Shown: positions 1 through 7,164 of the stretch, in pieces
Position numbering within the stretch: the stretch's first letter is position 1
How the letters are laid out: every line of letters begins with the position of its first letter
Notes under the pieces: model-generated
The model's input: only the letters and a program-made list of their open reading frames with translations
Told to the model about the DNA's origin: nothing
Databases searched by the model: none
Assembly: GCA_900547805.1 (NCBI GenBank)
Contig: URIE01000009.1
Coordinates: 1-26,321, forward strand
Origin: an uncultured Collinsella sp.
GTDB taxonomy: Bacteria > Actinomycetota > Coriobacteriia > Coriobacteriales > Coriobacteriaceae
Reading direction: 5' to 3'
Length of the DNA: 26,321 bases
Made by a program: the position numbers and the translations under genes

Positions 1-138
1 CAAAGTACGCTTCCCTCCTCTTTCACGTCACCTTGCTCGCTTAGGGACGTTTTCGCTGTTGGTGACGATAACGCGGCGTTTCCATTGCTGGAGCTAGAGG
101 CTTTCTTTCGACTTGCGTTTTTAGTCGAAAGCTATTAA
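1..138 (+). other. Possible 3' tail of an upstream gene (open frame to a TAA), identity unknown
   Basis: Frame 1 is open from the window edge to a TAA at 136-138, giving about 45 residues (ending AFLVESY) with no similarity I recognise. Codon third positions are mixed, unlike the strongly C/G-ending genes downstream, so coding status is doubtful. The alternative is an untranslated 3' end of an upstream transcript. A terminator begins at the stop codon, so something is transcribed rightward through here. I do not recognise a tRNA, SRP, tmRNA or RNase P signature. Confidence 0.25.
105..131 (+). other. 9-bp hairpin just before the terminator
   Basis: CTTTCGACT (105-113) pairs perfectly with AGTCGAAAG (123-131) around a 9-base T-rich loop. 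It sits immediately upstream of a second, longer hairpin, making a tandem stem-loop 3' end. It could stabilise the transcript end or be part of a small structured RNA. The pairing is seen directly; the role is inference. Confidence 0.5.
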
Positions 139-175
139 GCGACATTCCGTTATTCGGAATGTCGCTTTCGTTTTT
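137..175 (+). terminator. Rho-independent terminator, rightward
   Basis: A perfect 13-bp stem (137-149 with 155-167; arm core GCGACATTCCG) encloses a 5-base loop and is followed by TCGTTTTT (168-175). The T tract lies only on the plus-strand side, so it ends a rightward transcript coming from before the window and isolates lspA from it. Confidence 0.85.
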
Positions 176-229
176 AGCTGGTTATTTCGCTTGCGTTGGT
201 GGATATGTCGTGCGTTCTGCGTATGGCAA

Positions 230-237
230 TATAAGAT
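230..237 (+). promoter_or_regulatory. Weak candidate -10 element for lspA-rluD
   Basis: The 112 bases between the terminator and lspA contain TATAAGAT at 230-237, which can be read as TATAAG or TAAGAT. No convincing -35 hexamer lies 16-18 bases upstream. A second AT-rich option, TATTAA, lies at 247-252. A promoter is expected here because of the upstream terminator; the exact element is uncertain. Confidence 0.3.
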
Positions 238-287
238 AGTTCTTTGTATTAAACGTAATTCGATGATCTTGAGGGTAGGGGATTTCT

Positions 288-887
288 TTGGGTCGTACTG
301 GGGATATGACGCCGTCTTTGCGTTGGCGGTTGGGTGTTGCTGGTGGGGTGGCGCTCGTTGTGCTGCTTGTTGACCAGTTGACCAAGCTTGCGGTTCGTGC
401 CGTGGGCGATGCACTGCATGTGACCGTCATCCCCGGCGTGATCGACTTCCTGTTTGTCCGCAATATCGGCGCTGCCTTTAGCATGGGCGAGGGGCATGGC
501 ATCGCGTTTGCCGTGCTGGCGCTGGCGGTCATTGTCGCTATTGCCGTGTACCTCATTCGTGCACCCCAGCTCGCCCATCTTGAGGTTGTGGGCATGGCGA
601 TGGTTGCGGGCGGTGCTATCGGCAACGCTATCGATCGTTTGGCCTTTGGCTTCGTGACCGATTTTATTGCCACCACCTTCATCGACTTCCCCGTCTTCAA
701 TGTGGCCGATATCGGCATTACCTTGGGCGTCGTGCTCGCCCTCTTCGGATACATGTTCTTGAGCCCCGCGGCCCGCGAGGTTGATGCGACTGCCGAGCTC
801 AATGCCCGTGATGAGGCCCGCGCTAAGCGCAAGGCCAAGCAGCGTGGGGAGCGTGCCCGCAAGATTCGCGAAAGGAATGAGCGTTAA
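288..887 (+). CDS. lspA: Lipoprotein signal peptidase (signal peptidase II)
   Basis: LspA is an integral-membrane aspartyl protease that cleaves the signal peptide from diacylglyceryl-prolipoproteins. The 199-residue product has hydrophobic segments near 16-36, 70-90, 98-113 and 143-160. It carries the conserved GN..DR motif (112-117), followed by the two predicted catalytic aspartates, D125 in VTDF and D141 in FNVAD. The C-terminal 40 residues are a Lys/Arg-rich cytoplasmic tail, longer than in typical LspA. Start: TTG at 288 is preceded by AGGGG at 277-281 with a 6-base spacer. ATG at 306 is in frame but its GGGG is only 2 bases away, so TTG is preferred. The stop overlaps the next start by one base, indicating translational coupling to the pseudouridine synthase. 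Confidence 0.93.
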   Translation: MGRTGDMTPSLRWRLGVAGGVALVVLLVDQLTKLAVRAVGDALHVTVIPGVIDFLFVRNIGAAFSMGEGHGIAFAVLALAVIVAIAVYLIRAPQLAHLEVVGMAMVAGGAIGNAIDRLAFGFVTDFIATTFIDFPVFNVADIGITLGVVLALFGYMFLSPAAREVDATAELNARDEARAKRKAKQRGERARKIRERNER

Positions 888-1900
888 TGGCCGACATCCA
901 TATTCTTGTTGCCGACGATTCCGCTGGTCAGCGTCTTGACGCCTATTTGGGCGCCAACGATGGCTGTCCCACGCGCTCTGCCTGCGCGCATCTGATCGAG
1001 GGAGGCGCCGTTGCCGTCAACGGTGAGACTTGTCTCTCTAAAAAGTGCGCCGTACGCGCCGGCGATCGCATCTCGGTCGACTTGCCCGAGCCGCACGACC
1101 CGACCGACGTGATTCCCGAGGCCATTCCCCTCGATATCCGCTACGAGGACGACTACCTTATCGTGCTCTCCAAGCAGCGGGGCCTGGTGTGCCATCCCGC
1201 CCATGGCCACGAGAGCGGCACCCTTGCGAACGCTCTGGTCTACCACTGCGGCATCGACCATCTTGGTACCGTACAGGGTGAGGACCGCCCCGGGATCGTG
1301 CATCGTTTGGATCGCGATACCTCGGGTCTCATGCTTGCGGCAAAGGACGACGACACGCAGCGCGCGCTCCAAAATCTCATTCGCACGCGCACGCTCGATC
1401 GTCGCTATATCACGCTCGTTCACGGGCACATCGCCATGGACGAGGGCACCATCAATACCGGTATCGCCCGTTCTACGCGCGACCGCGTCAAGATGGCGGT
1501 TTCGGACGACCCCTTTGCCCGTCAGGCCATTACGACCTTTAAAGTCCTCGAGCGCTTCGATTCCACGCGTTTCGACGACGGCTATACGCTCGTCGAGTGC
1601 CACCTGTTTACGGGCCGCACACATCAGATTCGCGTGCATATGCGCCATATCAACCACGCCTGCGTGGGCGATCCGCTCTACGGTAAGTGCGATGCGCGTG
1701 CCGATCAGGGTCTGACCAGGCAATTCCTTCATTCCTGGCGCGTCGCATTCGACCATCCCGTGACGGGTGAGCGCATCGAATGCCGCGACGAGCTGCCTTG
1801 GGATCTTGCTGCGGTTCTTGACGACCTGGCCCCGCGCTCGCTTGGCCGCACCGCCGCCGGCGACGACATCGTCCCGCAGCTCGGTCTGCTCGAAGCCTAG
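887..1900 (+). CDS. rluD: RluA/RluD-family pseudouridine synthase
   Basis: This enzyme isomerises uridine to pseudouridine in rRNA or tRNA. The 337-residue protein has an N-terminal S4 RNA-binding domain (about 14-65) and then the RluA-type catalytic domain. The signature HRLDRDTSGLML (139-150) places the catalytic aspartate at D142. Further family motifs are GRTHQIRVHM near residue 247 and GDPLYG just after. The gene starts at ATG 887 inside the lspA stop codon. An lspA-rluD pair is a widespread arrangement. Family assignment is firm; the exact target uridine (RluD-type 23S positions or another) cannot be read from sequence, so the symbol is by closest resemblance. Confidence 0.9.
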   Translation: MADIHILVADDSAGQRLDAYLGANDGCPTRSACAHLIEGGAVAVNGETCLSKKCAVRAGDRISVDLPEPHDPTDVIPEAIPLDIRYEDDYLIVLSKQRGLVCHPAHGHESGTLANALVYHCGIDHLGTVQGEDRPGIVHRLDRDTSGLMLAAKDDDTQRALQNLIRTRTLDRRYITLVHGHIAMDEGTINTGIARSTRDRVKMAVSDDPFARQAITTFKVLERFDSTRFDDGYTLVECHLFTGRTHQIRVHMRHINHACVGDPLYGKCDARADQGLTRQFLHSWRVAFDHPVTGERIECRDELPWDLAAVLDDLAPRSLGRTAAGDDIVPQLGLLEA

Positions 1901-1918
1901 CCAGTATTAGGTGGTTTC

Positions 1919-1947
1919 TTGAACTCGGTAAGCCTGCGGTAAGATAT
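1919..1947 (+). promoter_or_regulatory. Candidate promoter for the GT2 glycosyltransferase
   Basis: TTGAAC at 1919-1924 is followed 17 bases later by AGATAT (1942-1947), overlapping an alternative TAAGAT at 1940-1945. It lies in the 82-base gap after rluD, 36 bases before the ATG. Spacing and position fit a sigma-70-type promoter; the -10 is imperfect. Confidence 0.4.
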
Positions 1948-1982
1948 ACGGTTGTTTACGTAACGCGTTCTCGGGAGCCTGC

Positions 1983-3278
1983 ATGCTCGCCTTTTTACAA
2001 ACTAACACGCCCATCGTGATCTTTAACCAGATTGTGGTTACGCTGCTCACGGTCTGCTTTCTGTACCAGGTGGTCTTCTTTGTCATTGGCGCTCTTCGTG
2101 GCGAGGTCGCGCCTCCCAAGGCCAAAAAACTTCACCGCTATGCCTTCTTCATTGCTGCGCATAACGAGGAAGCCGTAATTGCCAATCTCGTACGCTCCAT
2201 CAAGGACCAGGACTATCCGTCCGAGCTTATCGAGGTCTTTGTCGTTGCCGACGCCTGCACCGACAACACCGCGCAGCTCGCACGCGAGGCCGGTGCCATT
2301 GTTTACGAGCGCAATGACCTGGCCCGAAAGGGCAAAAGCTGGGTCATGGACTTTGGTTTCGATCGCATTCTCAACGAGTATCCCGACACGTTTGAGGGCT
2401 ACTTTATCTTCGATGCCGATAACGTCATCTCCCGCGATTACGTGTCCAAGATGAACGATGCCTTTGACCAGGGATTCCACGTGGTCACGAGCTATCGTAA
2501 CTCCAAGAACTTCGGCAGCTCGTGGATCTCGGCAGCTAATGCCACTTGGTACCTGCGTGAGGCGCGCTTTCTCAACAACGCGCGCAATATCTGCAAGACT
2601 TCTTGCGCTGTCTCTGGTTCGGGCTACCTCATCTCCGCCAGCGTTATCGAGGGCATGCACGGTTGGCAGTTCCACACGCTGACCGAGGACATTCAGTTCA
2701 CCACGTTCTGCGCTATTCACGGTATTCGCATTGGCTATGCGCCGGCGGAGTTCTTTGACGAGCAACCCGTGACGTTCAAGGCATCCTGGAAGCAGCGTAT
2801 GCGCTGGACCAAGGGCTTTTACCAGGTGTTCTTTACCTACGGTAAGCATCTGGTCAAGTCGACGTTCCGCTATCATCGCTTTGCCGCCTACGACATGTTC
2901 ATGACGATCGCCCCGGGTATGCTGCTATCGCTGATCTCGATGCTCGCTAATGCGACGTTCTTGATTGTGGGTGGCCTTTCGCATGGTTTCTTGGCTACCG
3001 AAGTCGAGATGCAGGCGTGCGCCGCTTCGCTCATTATGACCTTCGCCATGATGTATCAGACCTTCTTTATCCTGGCGCTGCTCACGACTATCTTTGAGTA
3101 CAAGCACATTCACTGCGCGCAAAAGTGGCGTCTGGTGACTAACCTGTTTACCTTCCCGATCTTTATGTTCAGCTATATCCCCATCACGGTGGCCGCGCTG
3201 TTCCTGAAGGTCGACTGGGTGCCGACGCAGCACGCCGTCAACGTTACCCTTGACGAGGTCATGCAAGGCGCCAAATAA
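1983..3278 (+). CDS. Membrane-bound family 2 glycosyltransferase (beta-glycan synthase-like)
   Basis: A 431-residue inner-membrane GT2 enzyme that should transfer sugar from a nucleotide-sugar donor to a growing glycan or lipid. The order is one N-terminal membrane segment (about 11-37), a GT-A domain opening with FFIAAHNEEAVI (55-66), DAD at 144-146 for metal/UDP-sugar binding, TED at 234-236 as the catalytic-base motif, and QRMRW at 271-275, the acceptor-site motif of processive enzymes such as hyaluronan, cellulose and poly-GlcNAc synthases. Three C-terminal membrane segments follow (about 305-335, 345-372, 385-412). Start ATG 1983 has GGGAG at 1973-1977. It appears monocistronic, with its own promoter and terminator. 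Donor, acceptor and product are unknown, and no polysaccharide partner gene lies nearby. Confidence 0.85.
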   Translation: MLAFLQTNTPIVIFNQIVVTLLTVCFLYQVVFFVIGALRGEVAPPKAKKLHRYAFFIAAHNEEAVIANLVRSIKDQDYPSELIEVFVVADACTDNTAQLAREAGAIVYERNDLARKGKSWVMDFGFDRILNEYPDTFEGYFIFDADNVISRDYVSKMNDAFDQGFHVVTSYRNSKNFGSSWISAANATWYLREARFLNNARNICKTSCAVSGSGYLISASVIEGMHGWQFHTLTEDIQFTTFCAIHGIRIGYAPAEFFDEQPVTFKASWKQRMRWTKGFYQVFFTYGKHLVKSTFRYHRFAAYDMFMTIAPGMLLSLISMLANATFLIVGGLSHGFLATEVEMQACAASLIMTFAMMYQTFFILALLTTIFEYKHIHCAQKWRLVTNLFTFPIFMFSYIPITVAALFLKVDWVPTQHAVNVTLDEVMQGAK

Positions 3279-3286
3279 CCACCACC

Positions 3287-3328
3287 AAAACCACCGCAAA
3301 GGGGACAGGCACCTTTGTGGTGGTTTTT
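3287..3328 (+). terminator. Terminator hairpin with GGACAGGCA loop after the glycosyltransferase
   Basis: The arm 3289-3302 pairs with 3312-3325 (AACCACCGCAAAGG against CCTTTGTGGTGGTT, one G-T pair) around a 9-base loop, and the stem runs into TTTTT at 3324-3328. It begins 8 bases after the TAA. It excludes an upstream start at 3315 for the following peptidase gene, which would lie inside the stem. Confidence 0.8.
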
Positions 3329-3359
3329 GCTTTTGCGATGCAGCTCGAGGAGGAGTCCG

Positions 3360-3782
3360 ATGGTCTATATCCCGTTTTGGATTTGCATCTTTGCCGGCGT
3401 GGCAATTGATGCCCGAGAGCGACGGTTTCCCAATGGGCTTGCCGGCGCATGTGCCGTGGCGGCGTTGGCGGGCGTTTGGCTCGACAGGGGCGTTAACACT
3501 GCACTTGATCATGCCGGTCTTGCGGTCATCGTCTACCTTTCCCTTGTGCTTACTGAGTCGCTCTGGCGGCGCCTTCGTCAAGCCCCGGGGATTGGCATGG
3601 GGGACGCCAAAGCACTCTTCGCGCTTTGCACGCTCGACCCTATGGGCGGCATCGTGGCATTTGCCGTTTCGCTCCTGGTCCTGGCCCTCTCCTGCCTCAT
3701 CGCAAAATCGCGCTCCCTGCCATTGCTCCCGTTTTTAGTGCCGATTTTTGCCATAATCGAGGTCGTGGGCTGCACTTTGTAA
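3360..3782 (+). CDS. Minimal A24-family prepilin peptidase-like membrane protein
   Basis: A 140-residue, very hydrophobic protein with the two-aspartate signature of A24 aspartic peptidases: D17 in DARERRFPN near the first membrane segment and D82 in GIGMGD (77-82). About four to five membrane helices are predicted. It lacks the N-terminal zinc-binding methyltransferase domain of classical PilD, so it resembles the short CpaA/TadV type that processes Tad or type IV prepilins. Start ATG 3360 has GAGGAGG about 6 bases upstream. No pilin, ATPase or secretin gene is present in the window, so the substrate is unknown. The stop lies 31 bases before the dGTPase start, so the two may be co-transcribed. 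Confidence 0.75.
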   Translation: MVYIPFWICIFAGVAIDARERRFPNGLAGACAVAALAGVWLDRGVNTALDHAGLAVIVYLSLVLTESLWRRLRQAPGIGMGDAKALFALCTLDPMGGIVAFAVSLLVLALSCLIAKSRSLPLLPFLVPIFAIIEVVGCTL

Positions 3783-3813
3783 CCGATTGCGCATCCTTTT
3801 TAAGGAGCATGCC

Positions 3814-5061
3814 ATGGAATCTAATCAAGAAACGGCCGTCATTAAGGCGCGCATGGACCGTATTCCCTCGGCGTTGTCGCCCGAGCTTGTCGAGCGCATT
3901 GCCGCCGATCGTGCTTCGGGCTATGTCAACCCGTATCGTTGCAACGATGATCAGGTCATTCGTCGTGTCAATCGTGATGCGGACAAAGGCACGCTTATGC
4001 GCCCCGGCTTTATGCGCGATACCGAAAAGATTCTCCATTTGCCGGCATACACTCGATATGCAGGTAAAACGCAGGTCTTTAGCTTTCGTAGCAATGACGA
4101 TCTGTCGCGCCGCGGTTTGCACGTGCAGCTCGTCTCGCGTATCGCACGCGATATCGGCCGTGCTTTGGGGCTCAACTGTGATCTGATCGAGGCGATCGGC
4201 CTGGGTCACGACTTGGGCCACACGCCCTTCGGCCATGCCGGCGAGCGCTTTCTCAACGATATTTATCACGAGCGCACCGGACGCTTCTTTTTCCATAACG
4301 TGCAGTCGGTGCGCGTGCTCGATGCGTTGTATGGTCGCAACGTATCGCTCCAGACGCTCGACGGCGTGCTGTGCCATAACGGCGAGTACGAGCAGCGCGT
4401 GTTTGAGCTGTCGAGCATGGCATCCTTTGACCAGTTCGATCGGACGGTCGAGGATTGCATCGCCACGGGTTATAGCGCGATTGAGCATCTGCGCCCCATG
4501 ACGCTCGAGGGCTGCGTCGTGCGCATCTCGGATATCCTTGCCTACGTCGGTCGTGATCGCCAGGATGCTATCGCGGCAGGCCTGCTTTCGCCCGACGCTT
4601 TTGACGATGGCCGGGGCGGCGCCTATAACAGCTGGATCCTCACGCACGCATCCATCGATATCGTGGAACATAGCTACGGCAAACCGCGTATCGAGATGAG
4701 TGAAGACCTGTTTGAGGAGATCCGCCGAGCCAAGCGTGAGAACTACGAGAAGATCTACAGCAAGGGCGGCATCGAGGGCGATTCCGAGGCGGAGCTGCGC
4801 GAGGCGTTCGAAAAGCTCTATGACCGTTGCCTGCAGGATATAAACGAAGGCGATGAGTCCTCTTACGTCTTTAAGCACCACATTTCGCGCATTGAGCAGC
4901 AGCTTTCCTACTACGATCGCACCTATGCCTGGCGGGATGACAAGGATCAAACCGTGGTGGATTACATCGCGAGCATGACGGACGGCTACTTCTGTGAGCT
5001 GACAAGCAAGTTGTTCCCGGGTCTAAAGTTTCCGCATCGCACCTATATTAACGAACGGTAG
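3814..5061 (+). CDS. dgt: Deoxynucleoside triphosphate triphosphohydrolase (dGTPase family, HD domain)
   Basis: Members hydrolyse dNTPs to the deoxynucleoside plus triphosphate, controlling dNTP pools. The 415-residue protein has the metal-binding HD constellation: H103 in RGLHVQLV, H132-D133 in GLGHDLGHTPFGHAGE (129-144), and D240 in VRISDILAYVGRD. N-terminal TRYAGKTQVF-type residues precede it, as in the family. The start is ATG 3814 with AAGGAG and a 7-base spacer; the frame stays open upstream to a TTG at 3787 but that lacks a ribosome site. Substrate preference (dGTP or broad) cannot be inferred. It is followed 44 bases later by the RarA gene. Confidence 0.9.
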   Translation: MESNQETAVIKARMDRIPSALSPELVERIAADRASGYVNPYRCNDDQVIRRVNRDADKGTLMRPGFMRDTEKILHLPAYTRYAGKTQVFSFRSNDDLSRRGLHVQLVSRIARDIGRALGLNCDLIEAIGLGHDLGHTPFGHAGERFLNDIYHERTGRFFFHNVQSVRVLDALYGRNVSLQTLDGVLCHNGEYEQRVFELSSMASFDQFDRTVEDCIATGYSAIEHLRPMTLEGCVVRISDILAYVGRDRQDAIAAGLLSPDAFDDGRGGAYNSWILTHASIDIVEHSYGKPRIEMSEDLFEEIRRAKRENYEKIYSKGGIEGDSEAELREAFEKLYDRCLQDINEGDESSYVFKHHISRIEQQLSYYDRTYAWRDDKDQTVVDYIASMTDGYFCELTSKLFPGLKFPHRTYINER

Positions 5062-5076
5062 TTCGTATCTTTTCGG

Positions 5077-5082
5077 TATACT
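5077..5082 (+). promoter_or_regulatory. Candidate -10 box upstream of rarA
   Basis: TATACT at 5077-5082 matches the -10 consensus closely and lies 24-39 bases before the possible rarA starts. No clear -35 hexamer is found at 15-19 bases upstream, where the sequence is the end of dgt. It could give rarA some independence from dgt. Confidence 0.35.
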
Positions 5083-5105
5083 GTTGGGAAAAACGATTTT
5101 GACGG

Positions 5106-6470
5106 ATGTACGGGATGGCTATGGACGACCTTTTTTCTGCCTCGACGCGCGAGCGTTCCTTTAAGAATGCGCCGCTCGCGGTGCGCATGCGCCCCAATTC
5201 GCTCGACGAGTACGTGGGCCAGCAAAAGGCCGTGGGAAAGGGTTCGTGGCTGCGCGCGGCGATCGAGCACGATGTGCTGTCGAGCGTGATTCTGTACGGT
5301 CCTGCCGGCACGGGCAAGACGACGCTGGCGCATATCATCGCCAGCCATACCAAAAGCGAGTTTGTCGAGGTCAGTGCCGTCACAGGTACCGTGAAGGATT
5401 TGCGTCGCGTGATTGACGAGGCAAAGACGCGCCTGAATACGTACGACCGTCGCACCATCTTGTTTATCGATGAGATTCATCGCTTTTCGAAGTCGCAGCA
5501 GGATGCGCTGTTGCATGCTGTCGAGAATCGTACCGTCATTATGATCGGCGCCACGACCGAGAACCCGTACTTCGAGGTCAACTCCGCACTGTTGTCGCGC
5601 GGTCGCGTGGTGGAGCTTGAGCACCTGAAGGACGAGGACATCGCCACGCTCATTGATCGTGCGCTCGAGGCTCCGCACGGTTTGAACGGCAAGTTTTCGG
5701 CCGATGAGGATACGGTCAAAACCATCTGCACGCTGGCTGCGGGCGATGCTCGCTCGGCGCTCACGACCCTTGAGCTGGCGAGTGAGATTGCCGTAACGCG
5801 CCCCGATACGGAGGGTACGCCGGCGCCGGCAGTGGGAGAGCGGTATCCCATCACCGTCGACGATGTGAAGATTGCCAATCCTCGCCGCGGGTTTTCGTAT
5901 GACAAAAACGGTGACATGCACTACGACATCATCAGTGCATTCATCAAGTCCATGCGCGGCAGCGACCCTGATGCCACGATCTATTGGCTTGCACGCATGA
6001 TCGATGCGGGGGAGGACCCCAAGTTTATTGCCCGCCGCATTATGATTCAGGCCTCCGAGGACGTAGGAAATGCCGATCCGCAGGCGCTGCTGGTTGCACA
6101 TGCCGCGTTTAAGTCTGCCGAGGTCATTGGCTATCCCGAGTGTCGCATCAACCTGGCGCAGGCAGCGCTCTATGTGTGCTTGGCGCCCAAGTCCAATGCC
6201 TGCGAGGCGTCCATTGATGCGGCGCTGGCAGATATCCATAACAGTGGACTGCGCGAGGTGCCAAGCTATCTGCGCGACCGTCATCGCCCGGGTAGCGATG
6301 AGTATGGTGTCTACAAGTATCCGCACGATTATCCCGAAGGCTGGGTCGATCAGCGTTACTTGCCCGAAGGCCTGGAGCGCGGCGCGTTTTGGCAGCCTGC
6401 CGGCCGCGGCTGGGAAGAATGGCGCGTAGAGCAAAGCGAACGCGACCGCAGCGGGAATGCACCGAAGTAG
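5106..6470 (+). CDS. rarA: Replication-associated recombination protein A (RarA/MgsA), AAA+ ATPase
   Basis: RarA is a clamp-loader-like AAA+ ATPase that acts at stalled replication forks. In 454 residues: RMRPNSLDEYVGQ (28-39) near the N-terminus, Walker A GPAGTGKT (65-72), Walker B ILFIDEIH (118-125), sensor-1 GATTEN (148-153) and arginine finger in ALLSR (161-165). A C-terminal tetramerisation/MgsA-C region contains DAGEDPKFIARR, PEGW and YLP motifs typical of the family. Three in-frame ATGs (5106, 5115, 5121) exist. None has a good Shine-Dalgarno; 5121 has CGGGA about 5 bases upstream and gives MDDLFS, similar to many homologues, so the true start may be 15 bases downstream of the one given. 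Confidence 0.92.
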   Translation: MYGMAMDDLFSASTRERSFKNAPLAVRMRPNSLDEYVGQQKAVGKGSWLRAAIEHDVLSSVILYGPAGTGKTTLAHIIASHTKSEFVEVSAVTGTVKDLRRVIDEAKTRLNTYDRRTILFIDEIHRFSKSQQDALLHAVENRTVIMIGATTENPYFEVNSALLSRGRVVELEHLKDEDIATLIDRALEAPHGLNGKFSADEDTVKTICTLAAGDARSALTTLELASEIAVTRPDTEGTPAPAVGERYPITVDDVKIANPRRGFSYDKNGDMHYDIISAFIKSMRGSDPDATIYWLARMIDAGEDPKFIARRIMIQASEDVGNADPQALLVAHAAFKSAEVIGYPECRINLAQAALYVCLAPKSNACEASIDAALADIHNSGLREVPSYLRDRHRPGSDEYGVYKYPHDYPEGWVDQRYLPEGLERGAFWQPAGRGWEEWRVEQSERDRSGNAPK

Positions 6471-6501
6471 CTGCTGATAATTTTGTCCCTCGTTGCAGGT
6501 C

Positions 6502-6532
6502 TTGGCATGTTCGGTCCCCTTTGGGGTACCAT
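6502..6532 (+). promoter_or_regulatory. Weak candidate promoter for the DUF948-sigma factor operon
   Basis: TTGGCA (6502-6507) and TACCAT (6527-6532) are separated by 19 bases, 39 bases before the DUF948 start. The same spot carries GGGGTACC (6523-6530), one base from a SigB-type -10 (GGGTAT), but no matching SigB -35 (GTTT) lies at the usual 12-14 base distance. The region must hold the operon promoter because rarA lies upstream without a visible terminator; the exact element is uncertain. Confidence 0.25.
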
Positions 6533-6570
6533 TGACTGCGTCTGTATTTCGATTCCTTTGGGAGGCTTGT

Positions 6571-7164
6571 ATGAGTCCCATTCAAATCGCCTTGCTGCTG
6601 CTCGCCGTTGCCGGCGTGTGGGCTGTCGTTGAGCTTGCGCTCACCCTGCGTAAAACCCGCACCGTTGTCGATTCGCTCGACAAGACCGTGACCGACCTCA
6701 ACAACACCATCGCCGAGGCGCAGCCCGTGGTGGCAAAGCTCGATGGCGCCGTTGACGAGCTCACGCCGGCGCTTGCCCAGATGGAGCCGCTGCTCAAGTC
6801 GAGCAAGACTGCCGTCGACGCCTTGACGTCCAACCTCGTTGAGGTCGAGGCGGTCGTTCGTGATATCTCCGAGGTCACCGGCAGTATGGCCGAGGCCAGC
6901 AATGCCGTGTCGAGTGTGACCGACTCCGCTGCCGGTGCCGTGCAGAAACTCTTTAACAAGGTGAAGGCTCCTGCAGCCGAAGCCGAGCGCAAGCTTTCCG
7001 CTGCCGCCGAAGAAGCCGAGCAGCCGACCGAGCGCGTCCTGATTGGCAAGGCGGAGGACGAGTCCGCCGATGGCGCAGATGCGGCTCAGAAGTCTTCAGC
7101 CAAGCCGGCTCAGTATTACACGTATACGCCCGCCGAGACCTCTGAGGAGTCCTGCGATGAGTAG
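6571..7164 (+). CDS. DUF948-type membrane-anchored coiled-coil protein
   Basis: A 197-residue protein with one N-terminal membrane segment (4-22, SPIQIALLLLAVAGVWAVVE), then a long heptad-like helical region (about 28-125) rich in V, L, D and K, and a hydrophilic acidic/Ala-rich tail. This is the architecture of DUF948 proteins, which include general-stress proteins of the YtxG type in Bacillus. Function is unknown. ATG 6571 has GGGAGG at 6560-6565 with a 5-base spacer; the open frame extends upstream to 6493 without support. Its last 8 bases overlap the next gene, so it is coupled to the anti-sigma and sigma genes. That supports, without proving, a role in the sigma factor's stress response. 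Confidence 0.75.
   Translation: MSPIQIALLLLAVAGVWAVVELALTLRKTRTVVDSLDKTVTDLNNTIAEAQPVVAKLDGAVDELTPALAQMEPLLKSSKTAVDALTSNLVEVEAVVRDISEVTGSMAEASNAVSSVTDSAAGAVQKLFNKVKAPAAEAERKLSAAAEEAEQPTERVLIGKAEDESADGADAAQKSSAKPAQYYTYTPAETSEESCDE

Noticed and set aside
3315..3359. Upstream start of the A24 peptidase at 3315
   Set aside because: It lies in the stem of the preceding terminator; ATG 3360 has GAGGAGG.
5051..5066. ACGAAC-GGTA-GTTCGT hairpin at the end of dgt as a terminator
   Set aside because: Only 6 bp, overlapping the stop codon, with no proper T tract; too weak to call.
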